Part shown: positions 8,292 to 15,357 of the stretch, piece by piece
Position numbering within the stretch: position 1 is the first letter of the stretch
Layout of the letters: each line of letters begins with the position of its first letter
Assembly: GCA_902764345.1 (NCBI GenBank)
Contig: CACWVT010000025.1
Coordinates: forward strand, 1-49,096
DNA from: an uncultured Ruminobacter sp.
GTDB taxonomy: Bacteria; Pseudomonadota; Gammaproteobacteria; Enterobacterales; Succinivibrionaceae
Reading direction: 5' to 3'
Length of the DNA: 49,096 bases
Position numbers and translations under genes: made by a program
The notes under the pieces: model-generated
Seen by the model: only the letters and a program-made list of their open reading frames with translations
What the model was told of the DNA's origin: nothing
The model's database searches: none

Positions 8292-8396
8292 GCTGAAATT
8301 CAGAACAAGTTCGTCTGACTCATTATTTCAGCACCCGCAGGCCTCAGTGTATTCCGGCGCATACGGCGCTTTTTATCAGATGACGTAAACATCTGA
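8292..8396 (+). promoter_or_regulatory. Structured 5' leader of yheS
   Basis: Two perfect inverted repeats precede yheS. The 8-bp helix 8292-8299/8325-8332 encloses a smaller GAAC-AA-GTTC hairpin; the 7-bp helix 8376-8382/8390-8396 has loop ACGTAAA. A GGCGC-rich stretch ending in TTTTT (8370-8374) lies between. Leaders of ABC-F genes are often attenuators, but no such mechanism is demonstrated here. Confidence 0.35.
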
Positions 8397-8455
8397 GATC
8401 ACGACTACGGCACGATCAGCAAAAGCTTATCACAAAATAACATTAAACAGACATC

Positions 8456-10402
8456 ATGATCTATATTAACAATCTGGAAATAATGCGTGGCACCACGACA
8501 CTGCTTCAGGAAGCCACGGCTACCATATATCCGCATAAAAGGGTTGGACTTGTAGGCCGTAACGGATGCGGTAAATCAACACTGTTTGCGGCAATCAAAG
8601 GCGAACTTGCACCTGAAAACGGGGAAATCATCGTTCCAAGCGGATGGGTTATCAGTTCCGTTGCTCAGGAGACCCCGGGACTTGACCGGAGTGCCGTTGA
8701 CTACGTAATGGATGGTGATAAAAAATACCGCAGCCTTCAGCGTAAGATGCAGGATGCCGAAGAAAAACACAATGGAATGGCTATTGCGGAAATCCACTCC
8801 GAACTCGAAAACATCGGAGCATATACAATAAAAAGCCGTGCTGAAACACTGCTGACAGGTCTTGGATTCAGCCGTGAAGAATATACAAAGCCTGTTAAGA
8901 ACTTTTCCGGCGGATGGCGAATGAGACTTAATCTGGCTCAGGCTCTGCTCTGCCCTTCAGATCTCCTTCTTCTCGATGAGCCCACAAACCATCTTGATCT
9001 TGATACCGTAATCTGGCTCGAGGACTGGCTTAAAAATTATCAGGGGACACTGATAATCATCTCTCACGACAGAGACTTTCTGGACAATATCTGTACCCAT
9101 ATCATTCATATGGAAAATCAGAAACTGAACATGTATACCGGAAATTTCTCCGGTTTCGAGGAAGAGCGTGCACAGAAAATAAAGCTGCAGCAGGCTCTTT
9201 ATGAAAAGCAGCAGGCGCAGCTTTCTCACCTTCAGGCTTTTGTGGATAAATTCAGATACAAGGCAACAAAGGCCAAACAGGCCCAAAGCCGTCTCAAGGC
9301 AATGGAAAAAATGGAAAGAATAGTGCTTGCTCACTACGATTCACCATTTTCCTTTGAATTCCGAGACAGTCTAGAACTGCCTCAGACTCTGGTTCGCATG
9401 GAAAAACTTAATGCCGGATATCCGGATAAAACCGTGCTCACGGATGTAAAAATCAATCTTGTTCCAGGATCAAGAATAGGTCTTCTTGGACGTAATGGTG
9501 CCGGTAAGTCAACCTTTATAAAAACAATTGCCGGAATCCTGCCACCTCTCGGAGGAACTGTCGAAATAGCAAAAGGAATAAGGGTTGGATACTTTGCCCA
9601 GCATCAGTTGGAATATCTGGATGATGAAGGAACCCCTTTATCACACCTTACACGCCTTGCCGAAAATCACAAGGAACTGGAGCTAAGATCCTTCCTGGGA
9701 GGCTTCGGATTCAGCGGAGACAAGGCATTAGACAGGGTTCGCCACTTCAGCGGTGGTGAAAAGGCACGTCTTGTACTCGCTCTAATTGTATGGCAGAGAC
9801 CAAACCTCCTGCTTCTTGACGAACCTACAAACCACCTTGACCTGAACATGAGAGAGGCAATAATACTGGCCCTGTCTGATTTTAAGGGAGCCCTAATTGT
9901 TGTGTCTCACGACAGGCATCTGCTAAAAACAACCACAAATGAATTCTACCTTGTAAGCGAGGGAAGAGTTTCACAGTTCAACGGAGATCTAGATGATTAC
10001 CACGACTATCTGATTGAGCTTGATAAAAAATCCGAACAGCTAAGAAAAGAGCAAACGAAGTCTCAGAATGAACTAAAGACCAATCAAAAGACATCATTTA
10101 AATCAAAAGAACAGAAAAAGCTTGAGGCTGAATTCAGAGAAAAGCTCCGCCCGCTGAAAAAGGAAATTGAAAATCTGGACAAAAAAATGACTCAGCTTAC
10201 CTCTGAAAAGGAACAGCTGGAAAAAAGACTTGCAGACGAAAATCTATACAGCGCTGAACATAAAGAAGAACTTCAGCAGATTCTGCTTAAGCAGAGTCAG
10301 GTCACATCCGAGCTTGAGGAAGCAGAAATGATGTGGATGGAAAAAAGCGAGTTACTGGAACAACAGACCAATGAATTTAATAAATCTCAGAACATGGATT
10401 AA
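8456..10402 (+). CDS. yheS: ABC-F family ribosomal ATPase YheS
   Basis: A 648-residue protein with two ABC domains and no membrane segments, collinear with E. coli YheS (637). Domain 1 has Walker A GRNGCGKST, signature FSGGWRMRLNLAQAL and LLLLDEPTNHLDLD. Domain 2 has GRNGAGKST, FSGGEKARLVLAL and LLLLDEPTNHLDLN. The linker carries KATKAKQAQSR, typical of ABC-F P-site tRNA interaction motifs. The C-terminal 110 residues are highly charged and probably coiled-coil. ABC-F proteins bind the ribosomal E site and relieve stalled translation; the YheS substrate is less well defined. rlmJ follows after 18 bp, so both may be cotranscribed. Confidence 0.96.
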   Translation: MIYINNLEIMRGTTTLLQEATATIYPHKRVGLVGRNGCGKSTLFAAIKGELAPENGEIIVPSGWVISSVAQETPGLDRSAVDYVMDGDKKYRSLQRKMQDAEEKHNGMAIAEIHSELENIGAYTIKSRAETLLTGLGFSREEYTKPVKNFSGGWRMRLNLAQALLCPSDLLLLDEPTNHLDLDTVIWLEDWLKNYQGTLIIISHDRDFLDNICTHIIHMENQKLNMYTGNFSGFEEERAQKIKLQQALYEKQQAQLSHLQAFVDKFRYKATKAKQAQSRLKAMEKMERIVLAHYDSPFSFEFRDSLELPQTLVRMEKLNAGYPDKTVLTDVKINLVPGSRIGLLGRNGAGKSTFIKTIAGILPPLGGTVEIAKGIRVGYFAQHQLEYLDDEGTPLSHLTRLAENHKELELRSFLGGFGFSGDKALDRVRHFSGGEKARLVLALIVWQRPNLLLLDEPTNHLDLNMREAIILALSDFKGALIVVSHDRHLLKTTTNEFYLVSEGRVSQFNGDLDDYHDYLIELDKKSEQLRKEQTKSQNELKTNQKTSFKSKEQKKLEAEFREKLRPLKKEIENLDKKMTQLTSEKEQLEKRLADENLYSAEHKEELQQILLKQSQVTSELEEAEMMWMEKSELLEQQTNEFNKSQNMD

Positions 10403-10420
10403 ACCAACAGGAAATATAAT

Positions 10421-11278
10421 ATGCTGAGCTACAGACACGGCTTTCACGCCGGAAACCACGCCGACGTACTGAAACACATGGTTTTATGTCTTATCCTGCG
10501 ACATCTTAAGGCCAAAGGCAAACCATTAAGTTACATTGATACTCACTCCGGTGCCGGTGCATATTCACTTCAGAGTGCATGGAGTCAGCAGACATCTGAA
10601 TATAAGAACGGCGTTGAAAAGATACTGAACAACCGGATTCTAATGGATGCCGTACCGGAATACTACAGAATCATAGACACGGTTAACGAAGGGGAAACAT
10701 CTCTGAAATACTACCCGGGTTCTCCGATGTTTACGGCTCAGATTCTTGACGAGTCCGACAATGCTCATTTTATGGAGCTTCATCCGACGGAATACGACAA
10801 CCTGAAATACAACCTCCACCACTACGCATACTGCCATGTTCATCATCGTGATGCGGAAGAAGGACTGCTGGCATTACTGCCACCGGCAATCCGTCGCGGG
10901 CTGATTTTTATAGATCCGTCATATGAACTTGAAAATGATTACAAAAACACAGTAAACATGGTCAAAAAGGCCCATCTCAAGTTTTCACAGGGGATTTATG
11001 CCATATGGTACCCTCTCCTCGGTAAAGCAGGAGACAGAAGCTATGAACTGGTGCGAAATCTCACCAAGCTCAATATTAAGAGAACCATACGTGCAGAATT
11101 CACTGTATGTGCACAAGATTCCATTATGGGAATGCACGGTTCGGGAATGATAATCTGTAACGCGCCGTATAATCTTATGGATGATCTTAAGAAGATTCTA
11201 CCGGAAATAACCAAATCACTGGCTCTGGACGAAACGGCAAAATTCAAACTTGAAATGCTTACTGCCGATGACTGCTAA
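10421..11278 (+). CDS. rlmJ: 23S rRNA (adenine2030-N6)-methyltransferase RlmJ
   Basis: RlmJ methylates A2030 of 23S rRNA using SAM. The 285-residue protein (E. coli 280) opens MLSYRHGFHAGNHADVLKH, the family signature. It has the SAM motif IDTHSGAGAY and motif IV as IDPSYE, where E. coli has DPPY. The Pro-to-Ser change keeps the catalytic aspartate and tyrosine, so activity is still expected. AGGA is well spaced before the ATG. It follows yheS closely, and both products act on the ribosome. It ends at the hairpin 11328-11355. Confidence 0.95.
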   Translation: MLSYRHGFHAGNHADVLKHMVLCLILRHLKAKGKPLSYIDTHSGAGAYSLQSAWSQQTSEYKNGVEKILNNRILMDAVPEYYRIIDTVNEGETSLKYYPGSPMFTAQILDESDNAHFMELHPTEYDNLKYNLHHYAYCHVHHRDAEEGLLALLPPAIRRGLIFIDPSYELENDYKNTVNMVKKAHLKFSQGIYAIWYPLLGKAGDRSYELVRNLTKLNIKRTIRAEFTVCAQDSIMGMHGSGMIICNAPYNLMDDLKKILPEITKSLALDETAKFKLEMLTADDC

Positions 11279-11327
11279 CTAATGTAAAACGGAACATTAA
11301 ATATAGCAGACTTACAACCACATAAAA

Positions 11328-11355
11328 AAGGCCCTGAAAACTCAGAGCCTTATTT
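11328..11355. terminator. Bidirectional terminator between rlmJ and pilE
   Basis: AAGGC (11328-11332) and CTGA (11334-11337) pair with TCAG (11342-11345) and GCCTT (11347-11351), with one C/A mismatch and loop AAAC. On the minus strand six T residues follow, giving a strong end for the minor-pilin operon; on the plus strand TTATTT follows for rlmJ. Confidence 0.85.
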
Positions 11356-11374
11356 GTCGATTAAATTCCAGACT

Positions 11375-11821
11375 TTACCAGCAGTGATACTCGTCAGCTA
11401 CATTATGGTATGCAGCAACGGACGAAGCTGAAAACTTTCTTCCTAAACTATTGATGCCCAATGCGTGACAATTAGTCTCGTCACGAGTCTGTGACCCTGT
11501 AGCAACTACAGAAATATCGTACCTATTTGCCTGAATCCCGGAACCATCAAAAACGTAGTACTGAGAGACATTAGACGGAAGAATATTCACATTATTATTC
11601 CCTGTGTCAGTCAAGCAGTTTAAGTAAGTATTATTTAGCGAGAAACAGTTCTCAAGTGCACTCGCCAACTTTACAAGTTCCTGCTGAGCGTCAGATCTTC
11701 TTGCCTGTACTATATAATTTCTGTATGAAGGAACTGCAATTGCAGAAAGAATACCAATTATTGCAATTGTTATAAGCAACTCTATCAAGGTAAAACCTTT
11801 CTTTGATTTTGAATACATCAT
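11375..11821 (-). CDS. pilE: Type IV minor pilin PilE-like
   Basis: A 148-residue prepilin with leader MMYSKSKKG cut before FTLIELLITIAIIG; the mature protein has Phe1 and Glu5. The globular part has four cysteines, one near the C-terminus (EYHCW), fitting the disulfide loop of PilE-type minor pilins. ATG 11821 has GGG upstream; a GTG at 11827 and an ATG at 11818 are alternatives. It is the last gene of the fimT-pilV-pilW-pilX-pilE operon and lies 18 bp after pilX, where pilY1 would usually be found. Minor pilins are thought to form the priming complex at the pilus tip. PilD, encoded at 47995, would process it. Confidence 0.88.
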   Translation of the reverse strand: MMYSKSKKGFTLIELLITIAIIGILSAIAVPSYRNYIVQARRSDAQQELVKLASALENCFSLNNTYLNCLTDTGNNNVNILPSNVSQYYVFDGSGIQANRYDISVVATGSQTRDETNCHALGINSLGRKFSASSVAAYHNVADEYHCW

Positions 11822-11839
11822 AAACACAACCCAAAAAAA

Positions 11840-12475
11840 TTAAAGCAACGAAACTGAAACTCTCACAACTGTCTGGTAAATAGCTGCCGAGGAGGAATTG
11901 GCCACACCATCGACACCTAAAGCAGTAATCCTAAAGTAATGTTCCTCGATATCTGAATTATTACCTGGACCCGGTAATCTCTTCATCAGTTCGACATAGT
12001 AGATCGTATTACCGTCATTCAGTACAACACACCTATTCCTATTAGCATCATCAACATTAACACACCCACTATCCCAGGCATTATCCACTCTATACCAAGG
12101 AGTTTTACTTGAAATAACGTTAACACCATCTTGCAGAGGCTTAAGGCCATTAAAAAATTCGCTAACGTCAGATAGAGAACCATTTATGTAAACAGAAGTA
12201 GGATCTATAGATATTCCATTAGGATTATCCAAACCTAACGCTCGTCTTTCATCCTGCCCAATGGCATCCGGCCTACTTAAAACAGCTAAGAAATTAATTG
12301 CTCTGTTAGCACCGGATATAGCATTATTAGCACCAACAACCCTACCATAATTAGAATTGTCTCCTCTCTGCGTTTTTGCCGTTATCCCAGCTAATGACAG
12401 TGCGATTATTCCAACAATTACCGTAATCATCAGTGCTACAACAAGAGCCACACCCTTCTGATTCTTTATATACAT
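11840..12475 (-). CDS. pilX: Type IV minor pilin PilX-like
   Basis: A 211-residue protein with leader MYIKNQKG followed by VALVVALMITVIVGIIALSLAGI. As in many PilX/GspK-like minor pilins, position 5 of the mature protein is not glutamate. The ATG at 12475 has AGAGG upstream; the in-frame start at 12496 would overlap pilW and lengthen the leader. The remainder is a soluble domain with a disulfide-compatible CVNVDDANRNRC loop. PilX usually sits next to PilY1 and helps place it at the pilus tip, but no pilY1 is present here. Confidence 0.85.
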   Translation of the reverse strand: MYIKNQKGVALVVALMITVIVGIIALSLAGITAKTQRGDNSNYGRVVGANNAISGANRAINFLAVLSRPDAIGQDERRALGLDNPNGISIDPTSVYINGSLSDVSEFFNGLKPLQDGVNVISSKTPWYRVDNAWDSGCVNVDDANRNRCVVLNDGNTIYYVELMKRLPGPGNNSDIEEHYFRITALGVDGVANSSSAAIYQTVVRVSVSLL

Positions 12476-12488
12476 ATCAGAACACCTC

Positions 12489-13391
12489 TTAATCATAATT
12501 TTGCGGATTGTTTAACAAAGATACGGTACCAGAAATAATCTTATGCATTCTGGTAGAATCCTGAATGGCATACGTTCCGTACCCTGCATCAGCGAACCCA
12601 TCAAATAACGTAATTTCTGCACCATTGCCGGATCTCACCACGCGCTGACCAGTTCCCTGAGAAGTAACCATATAATACTTTACAAGATTAACATCTTTCC
12701 AAAGATTATTCGCATTCAAATATTCAGCCGTATAATACGAATCAGAATCCGCTTCACCTTCTCTTGTAGTTATTCCGTACAGAACCTGCATGTCAACTAC
12801 GGAAGAATCAACTACAACTGGTGCATTCAAATTCCAATCACTAGCCCCCTCCAATGCATGCTGATTACACATCAGCCCATCCGGTCCGACATACAATATC
12901 ATCTCAAGCTGAACCGTATTTGGAACATTCACACCTCTACAGTCAAAAATAAAACCATTAGCCGTAGGATCGCCAAAGAATGATGAATTATCACTTACAT
13001 CATCAGCTACAGATGCACCAAAGAATCTAAACTTTACACTGTTAGACGTATTGTTGTTCAGATTGGTTGTCTCTCCACCTAAAATGAAAACATCATCTGT
13101 CCAAGCACGGGTATTATTTAAGTCGCTACCGTTAAATCCTGTAGCAACACTATTAAAATGATAATTCTGAATAACCCTTCTATAGTTTATATAACCAGCC
13201 TGAAACATGAGTGTATTGACAATATTATCAACCTGTCTCGCACTCTTGCTAGATCTGGCTGTAGCACTTGATATACCAAAGTTTAACCAGCTAGATGTAA
13301 CCATCTGATACAGACCGGCAACTATAATGGAAGCGACAAGAATACTGATCATTAATTCTATTAAGCCAAAGCCTTTTTGATTAAGTTTCAT
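12489..13391 (-). CDS. pilW: Type IV minor pilin PilW-like
   Basis: A 300-residue prepilin with a short leader, MKLNQKG, and mature start FGLIELMISILVASIIVAGLYQM (Phe1 and Glu5 intact). The large C-terminal domain is polar and Asn-rich, as in PilW/PilJ-type minor pilins. Its ATG overlaps the pilV stop as TAATG, so translation is probably coupled, and GGAGG lies upstream. The assignment as PilW rests on length, leader and operon place; sequence identity to known PilW is expected to be low. Confidence 0.85.
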   Translation of the reverse strand: MKLNQKGFGLIELMISILVASIIVAGLYQMVTSSWLNFGISSATARSSKSARQVDNIVNTLMFQAGYINYRRVIQNYHFNSVATGFNGSDLNNTRAWTDDVFILGGETTNLNNNTSNSVKFRFFGASVADDVSDNSSFFGDPTANGFIFDCRGVNVPNTVQLEMILYVGPDGLMCNQHALEGASDWNLNAPVVVDSSVVDMQVLYGITTREGEADSDSYYTAEYLNANNLWKDVNLVKYYMVTSQGTGQRVVRSGNGAEITLFDGFADAGYGTYAIQDSTRMHKIISGTVSLLNNPQNYD

Positions 13392-14005
13392 TACAGCATT
13401 ACCTCCACCTTACTGCACACAACGCCAGCAGACACGCGGTCTTGATTATATTTTTCCCCTCTCTCATTCTCGTTGAGCGGGCAATATTTAGCAACGGTCA
13501 CTGACTCAACGTCCTGAGTCTGATCCTGTCTAATACCTGCTTTTTTGGGAACATATGCAAAACTTATTCTCAGCCTATAAGAATAAATTTCAGTTTTGGG
13601 CACATGACGACGATCCAATTGGAATGCAATATCATGGGCAACAATTTTATTTGACTGTTCTATCTGAGCGCATATATCACTAACCCCAAATCCCAAAACC
13701 GAGTTGACTGTTGTGGTTTCTCCCCTATGCCAAAGTTGGCCGGGTGCATTTTCACAAGTAAAAGCTATTCTGCTAATATTCTCTGTCTCAGTCGGCCAGT
13801 TCAAAGTTGAAACAGATCTGGTACTTACCTGAAATAATTTCACAAAATCATTAAGTACGGCTGTTTCTGAAGTTCTTGAGTACGATCCGCTCAACGCTCT
13901 TGTACTGTATGCCTGCAAAGCGGCATAACCTAACAATGCAATTGACACAATAAGCATTGACACCATAAGTTCCAGTAATGAAAAACCCTTCTGTTTTCTT
14001 AACAT
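13391..14005 (-). CDS. pilV: Type IV minor pilin PilV-like
   Basis: A 204-residue prepilin: leader MLRKQKG, then FSLLELMVSMLIVSIALLGYAALQ, with Glu5. The LELMVSMLIVSIALLG pattern is typical of PilV. The ATG at 14005 has a strong AGGAGG; the preceding fimT stop codon overlaps that ribosome site, 10 bp away. The earlier in-frame start at 14050 would bury the leader and is rejected. The C-terminal part has several cysteines. It is the second gene of the minor-pilin operon. Confidence 0.86.
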   Translation of the reverse strand: MLRKQKGFSLLELMVSMLIVSIALLGYAALQAYSTRALSGSYSRTSETAVLNDFVKLFQVSTRSVSTLNWPTETENISRIAFTCENAPGQLWHRGETTTVNSVLGFGVSDICAQIEQSNKIVAHDIAFQLDRRHVPKTEIYSYRLRISFAYVPKKAGIRQDQTQDVESVTVAKYCPLNENERGEKYNQDRVSAGVVCSKVEVML

Positions 14006-14015
14006 GTTATCCCTC

Positions 14016-14639
14016 CTAGAACCCTGCGCAGTTATTGTTGGTATCATCAAAAGCCTTGGTTATGTCACCTGACGGTCTCATAACTATCGTCCATGTGTTA
14101 GTCCTACCGCCAATCACGCGGCACACCTTAATGGTCACGTTCCCCTGAGCTGCATCCAGATCAAATTCATCATTTCCAGAGATTACTCTCGACATTCCGT
14201 TAGGAAGAAAATTAATATTTGCGTTATGATCGCTGTCGCTTGCCACCGTACCTGCTGCAGTGGTCGGAAAAACCCCCAATCTGATATTGGAATCAGCAAT
14301 ATCCAATTCAGACAGTATATCGTCGTTTTTTCCGTCGTAATCACCTCTCTTCAACGTATATTTGGCGTTTTCGTATACGAAGAAACCGCTCTTCCAATCT
14401 CTGGAACCTGCAACAGTATTCGGTGAAATGGTTACTAATTTGTTTCGTTGCTGTGCAGAAGTTCTTGCCATATCAAGCTCAGAAATCACCTTTTCAGCCA
14501 ACGTGGCAAGATCCTGTTCATAACGCCAATTCCTCATTGCAGGAAGTGCAGTTAACATTAAAATACCCGCGATAACTATTGCTATAACCATTTCAATTAA
14601 TGTAAAGCCTTTTTGACCACGAGTTTCAGGTGACGACAT
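14016..14639 (-). CDS. fimT: Type IV minor pilin FimT/GspH-like
   Basis: A 207-residue prepilin with leader MSSPETRGQKG cut before FTLIEMVIAIVIAGILMLTALP. The helix, then LATLAEKVISELDMARTSAQQRNKLVTISP, is the characteristic GspH/FimT pattern, and the C-terminus has two well-separated cysteines. The ATG at 14639 has a near-perfect AGGAGGT; the in-frame start at 14732 would put 30 residues before the leader. It heads the operon, so its promoter must lie in 14640-14760, where TATTATAAAT occurs on the minus strand. In other species FimT/FimU seeds pilus assembly, and FimT can bind DNA during uptake; DNA binding here is untested. Confidence 0.87.
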   Translation of the reverse strand: MSSPETRGQKGFTLIEMVIAIVIAGILMLTALPAMRNWRYEQDLATLAEKVISELDMARTSAQQRNKLVTISPNTVAGSRDWKSGFFVYENAKYTLKRGDYDGKNDDILSELDIADSNIRLGVFPTTAAGTVASDSDHNANINFLPNGMSRVISGNDEFDLDAAQGNVTIKVCRVIGGRTNTWTIVMRPSGDITKAFDDTNNNCAGF

Positions 14640-15072
14640 GCTTCCACCTCCTGTGTACAACATACCCGTCATATTCAGATAAGTCATAATAAACTCCGTT
14701 AGACTCAATTTATAATAATCCACACTCCTCAATTTTAATTAGTTTTTTAATCTTTGTTACACTTGAGTTAAATATTTGAGAGATAAATACAAAAAAAATC
14801 ACAATAATGATAACATTATGTAAACGGTTCCATTGTTTTGTGCGAAATCAATCAATTTTTTAAAGAAGAGTCTAATGATACGCACGTCATTGTGTGATCT
14901 GACATCAAAAAAACAAGTAGTCAATGTTATAACAAGGTTGTGATAAGCTCATAATTTGGTAGTAGTGACACGTACCCGCCATTCTTATCGCCCCGTAAGT
15001 CCTCTATTGATCTTCCAAATATTTAAGAAATTTATAAAAATCATCTTTCATTATCCCCTAATTCGTGAGCAT

Positions 15073-15093
15073 CTAAGGAAACTTAGGCTTTTT
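15073..15093 (+). terminator. Orphan plus-strand terminator-like hairpin
   Basis: CTAAG (15073-15077), loop GAAA, CTTAG (15082-15086), then GC and TTTTT (15089-15093). No plus-strand gene precedes it inside the 14640-15072 gap, so it would end either a small RNA or nothing. Confidence 0.4.
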
Positions 15094-15198
15094 GCATTTT
15101 TGCATATATTATATTTATAATTTAATCTATAATTTTTCGTTGAAAAAATGACATTTTATAAAAAAAAATAATTTTTTTTGGTTATCCGAAAATATTTA

Positions 15199-15227
15199 TT
15201 GCACAAAATTACGTTTTTCACAATAAT
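15199..15227 (+). promoter_or_regulatory. Candidate promoter for the decarboxylase leader
   Basis: TTGCAC (15199-15204), 17 bp, AATAAT (15222-15227). It would start a leader of about 120 bases that includes all the helices described at 15253-15357. The -35 match is weak and the region is A-T rich, so other -10 choices exist. Confidence 0.3.
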
Positions 15228-15252
15228 GCACAAACTAAAAAAATTTTAAGCT

Positions 15253-15357
15253 TTATCAGAGGCACTTTTTATAAAAAAACATCTCTCGAAAGAGGGCTTC
15301 TGATAATAATCTTTTGGCAGGGGTGCAAACCCATTTGTGAGGTGCTACTAGAAGCCC
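15253..15357 (+). promoter_or_regulatory. Two-state structured leader (riboswitch-like) of the decarboxylase
   Basis: Two helices compete for bases 15296-15301. Helix A is TTATCAGAGGC (15253-15263) with GCTTCTGATAA (15296-15306), 11 bp including one G-U. Helix B is GGGCTTCT (15294-15301) with AGAAGCCC (15350-15357), 8 bp, ending directly before the ATG at 15358. Inside helix B is a 4-bp hairpin, GGGT-GCAA-ACCC (15321-15332), with a GNRA tetraloop. CTCT-CGAA-AGAG (15283-15294) lies inside helix A. Helix B would enclose the GAGG ribosome site and block the start region. Such an arrangement resembles a translation-controlling riboswitch; polyamine-gene leaders such as the speF family are precedents. 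The ligand is unknown. Confidence 0.55.

Larger units (their letters stand above)
7975..8455. other. Divergent slyD-yheS intergenic region
   Basis: 481 bp without a convincing gene. It contains the slyD extended -10, then an A-T rich stretch. Nearest yheS are two helices: GCTGAAAT (8292-8299) with ATTTCAGC (8325-8332), and TCAGATG (8376-8382) with CATCTGA (8390-8396). The open frame at 8062-8286 has no ribosome site or recognisable product. Confidence 0.6.
14640..15357. other. 718-bp A-T rich divergent region (fimT / decarboxylase)
   Basis: No coding sequence is convincing. From left to right: a minus-strand TATAAA-like element near 14710; imperfect CRP-like half sites (TGTGA at 14893-14897); a plus-strand hairpin with T-run at 15073-15093; very A-T rich sequence at 15100-15250; and the decarboxylase leader from 15253. 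Confidence 0.6.

Noticed and set aside
14893-14908. CRP site TGTGATCTGACATCAA between fimT and the decarboxylase
   Set aside because: The left half is perfect, but the right half matches only two of five bases; too weak to call.
15226-15249. A 7-codon upstream open frame (MHKLKKF) in the decarboxylase leader
   Set aside because: No ribosome site, and its ATG overlaps the candidate -10, so it would not be transcribed from that promoter.
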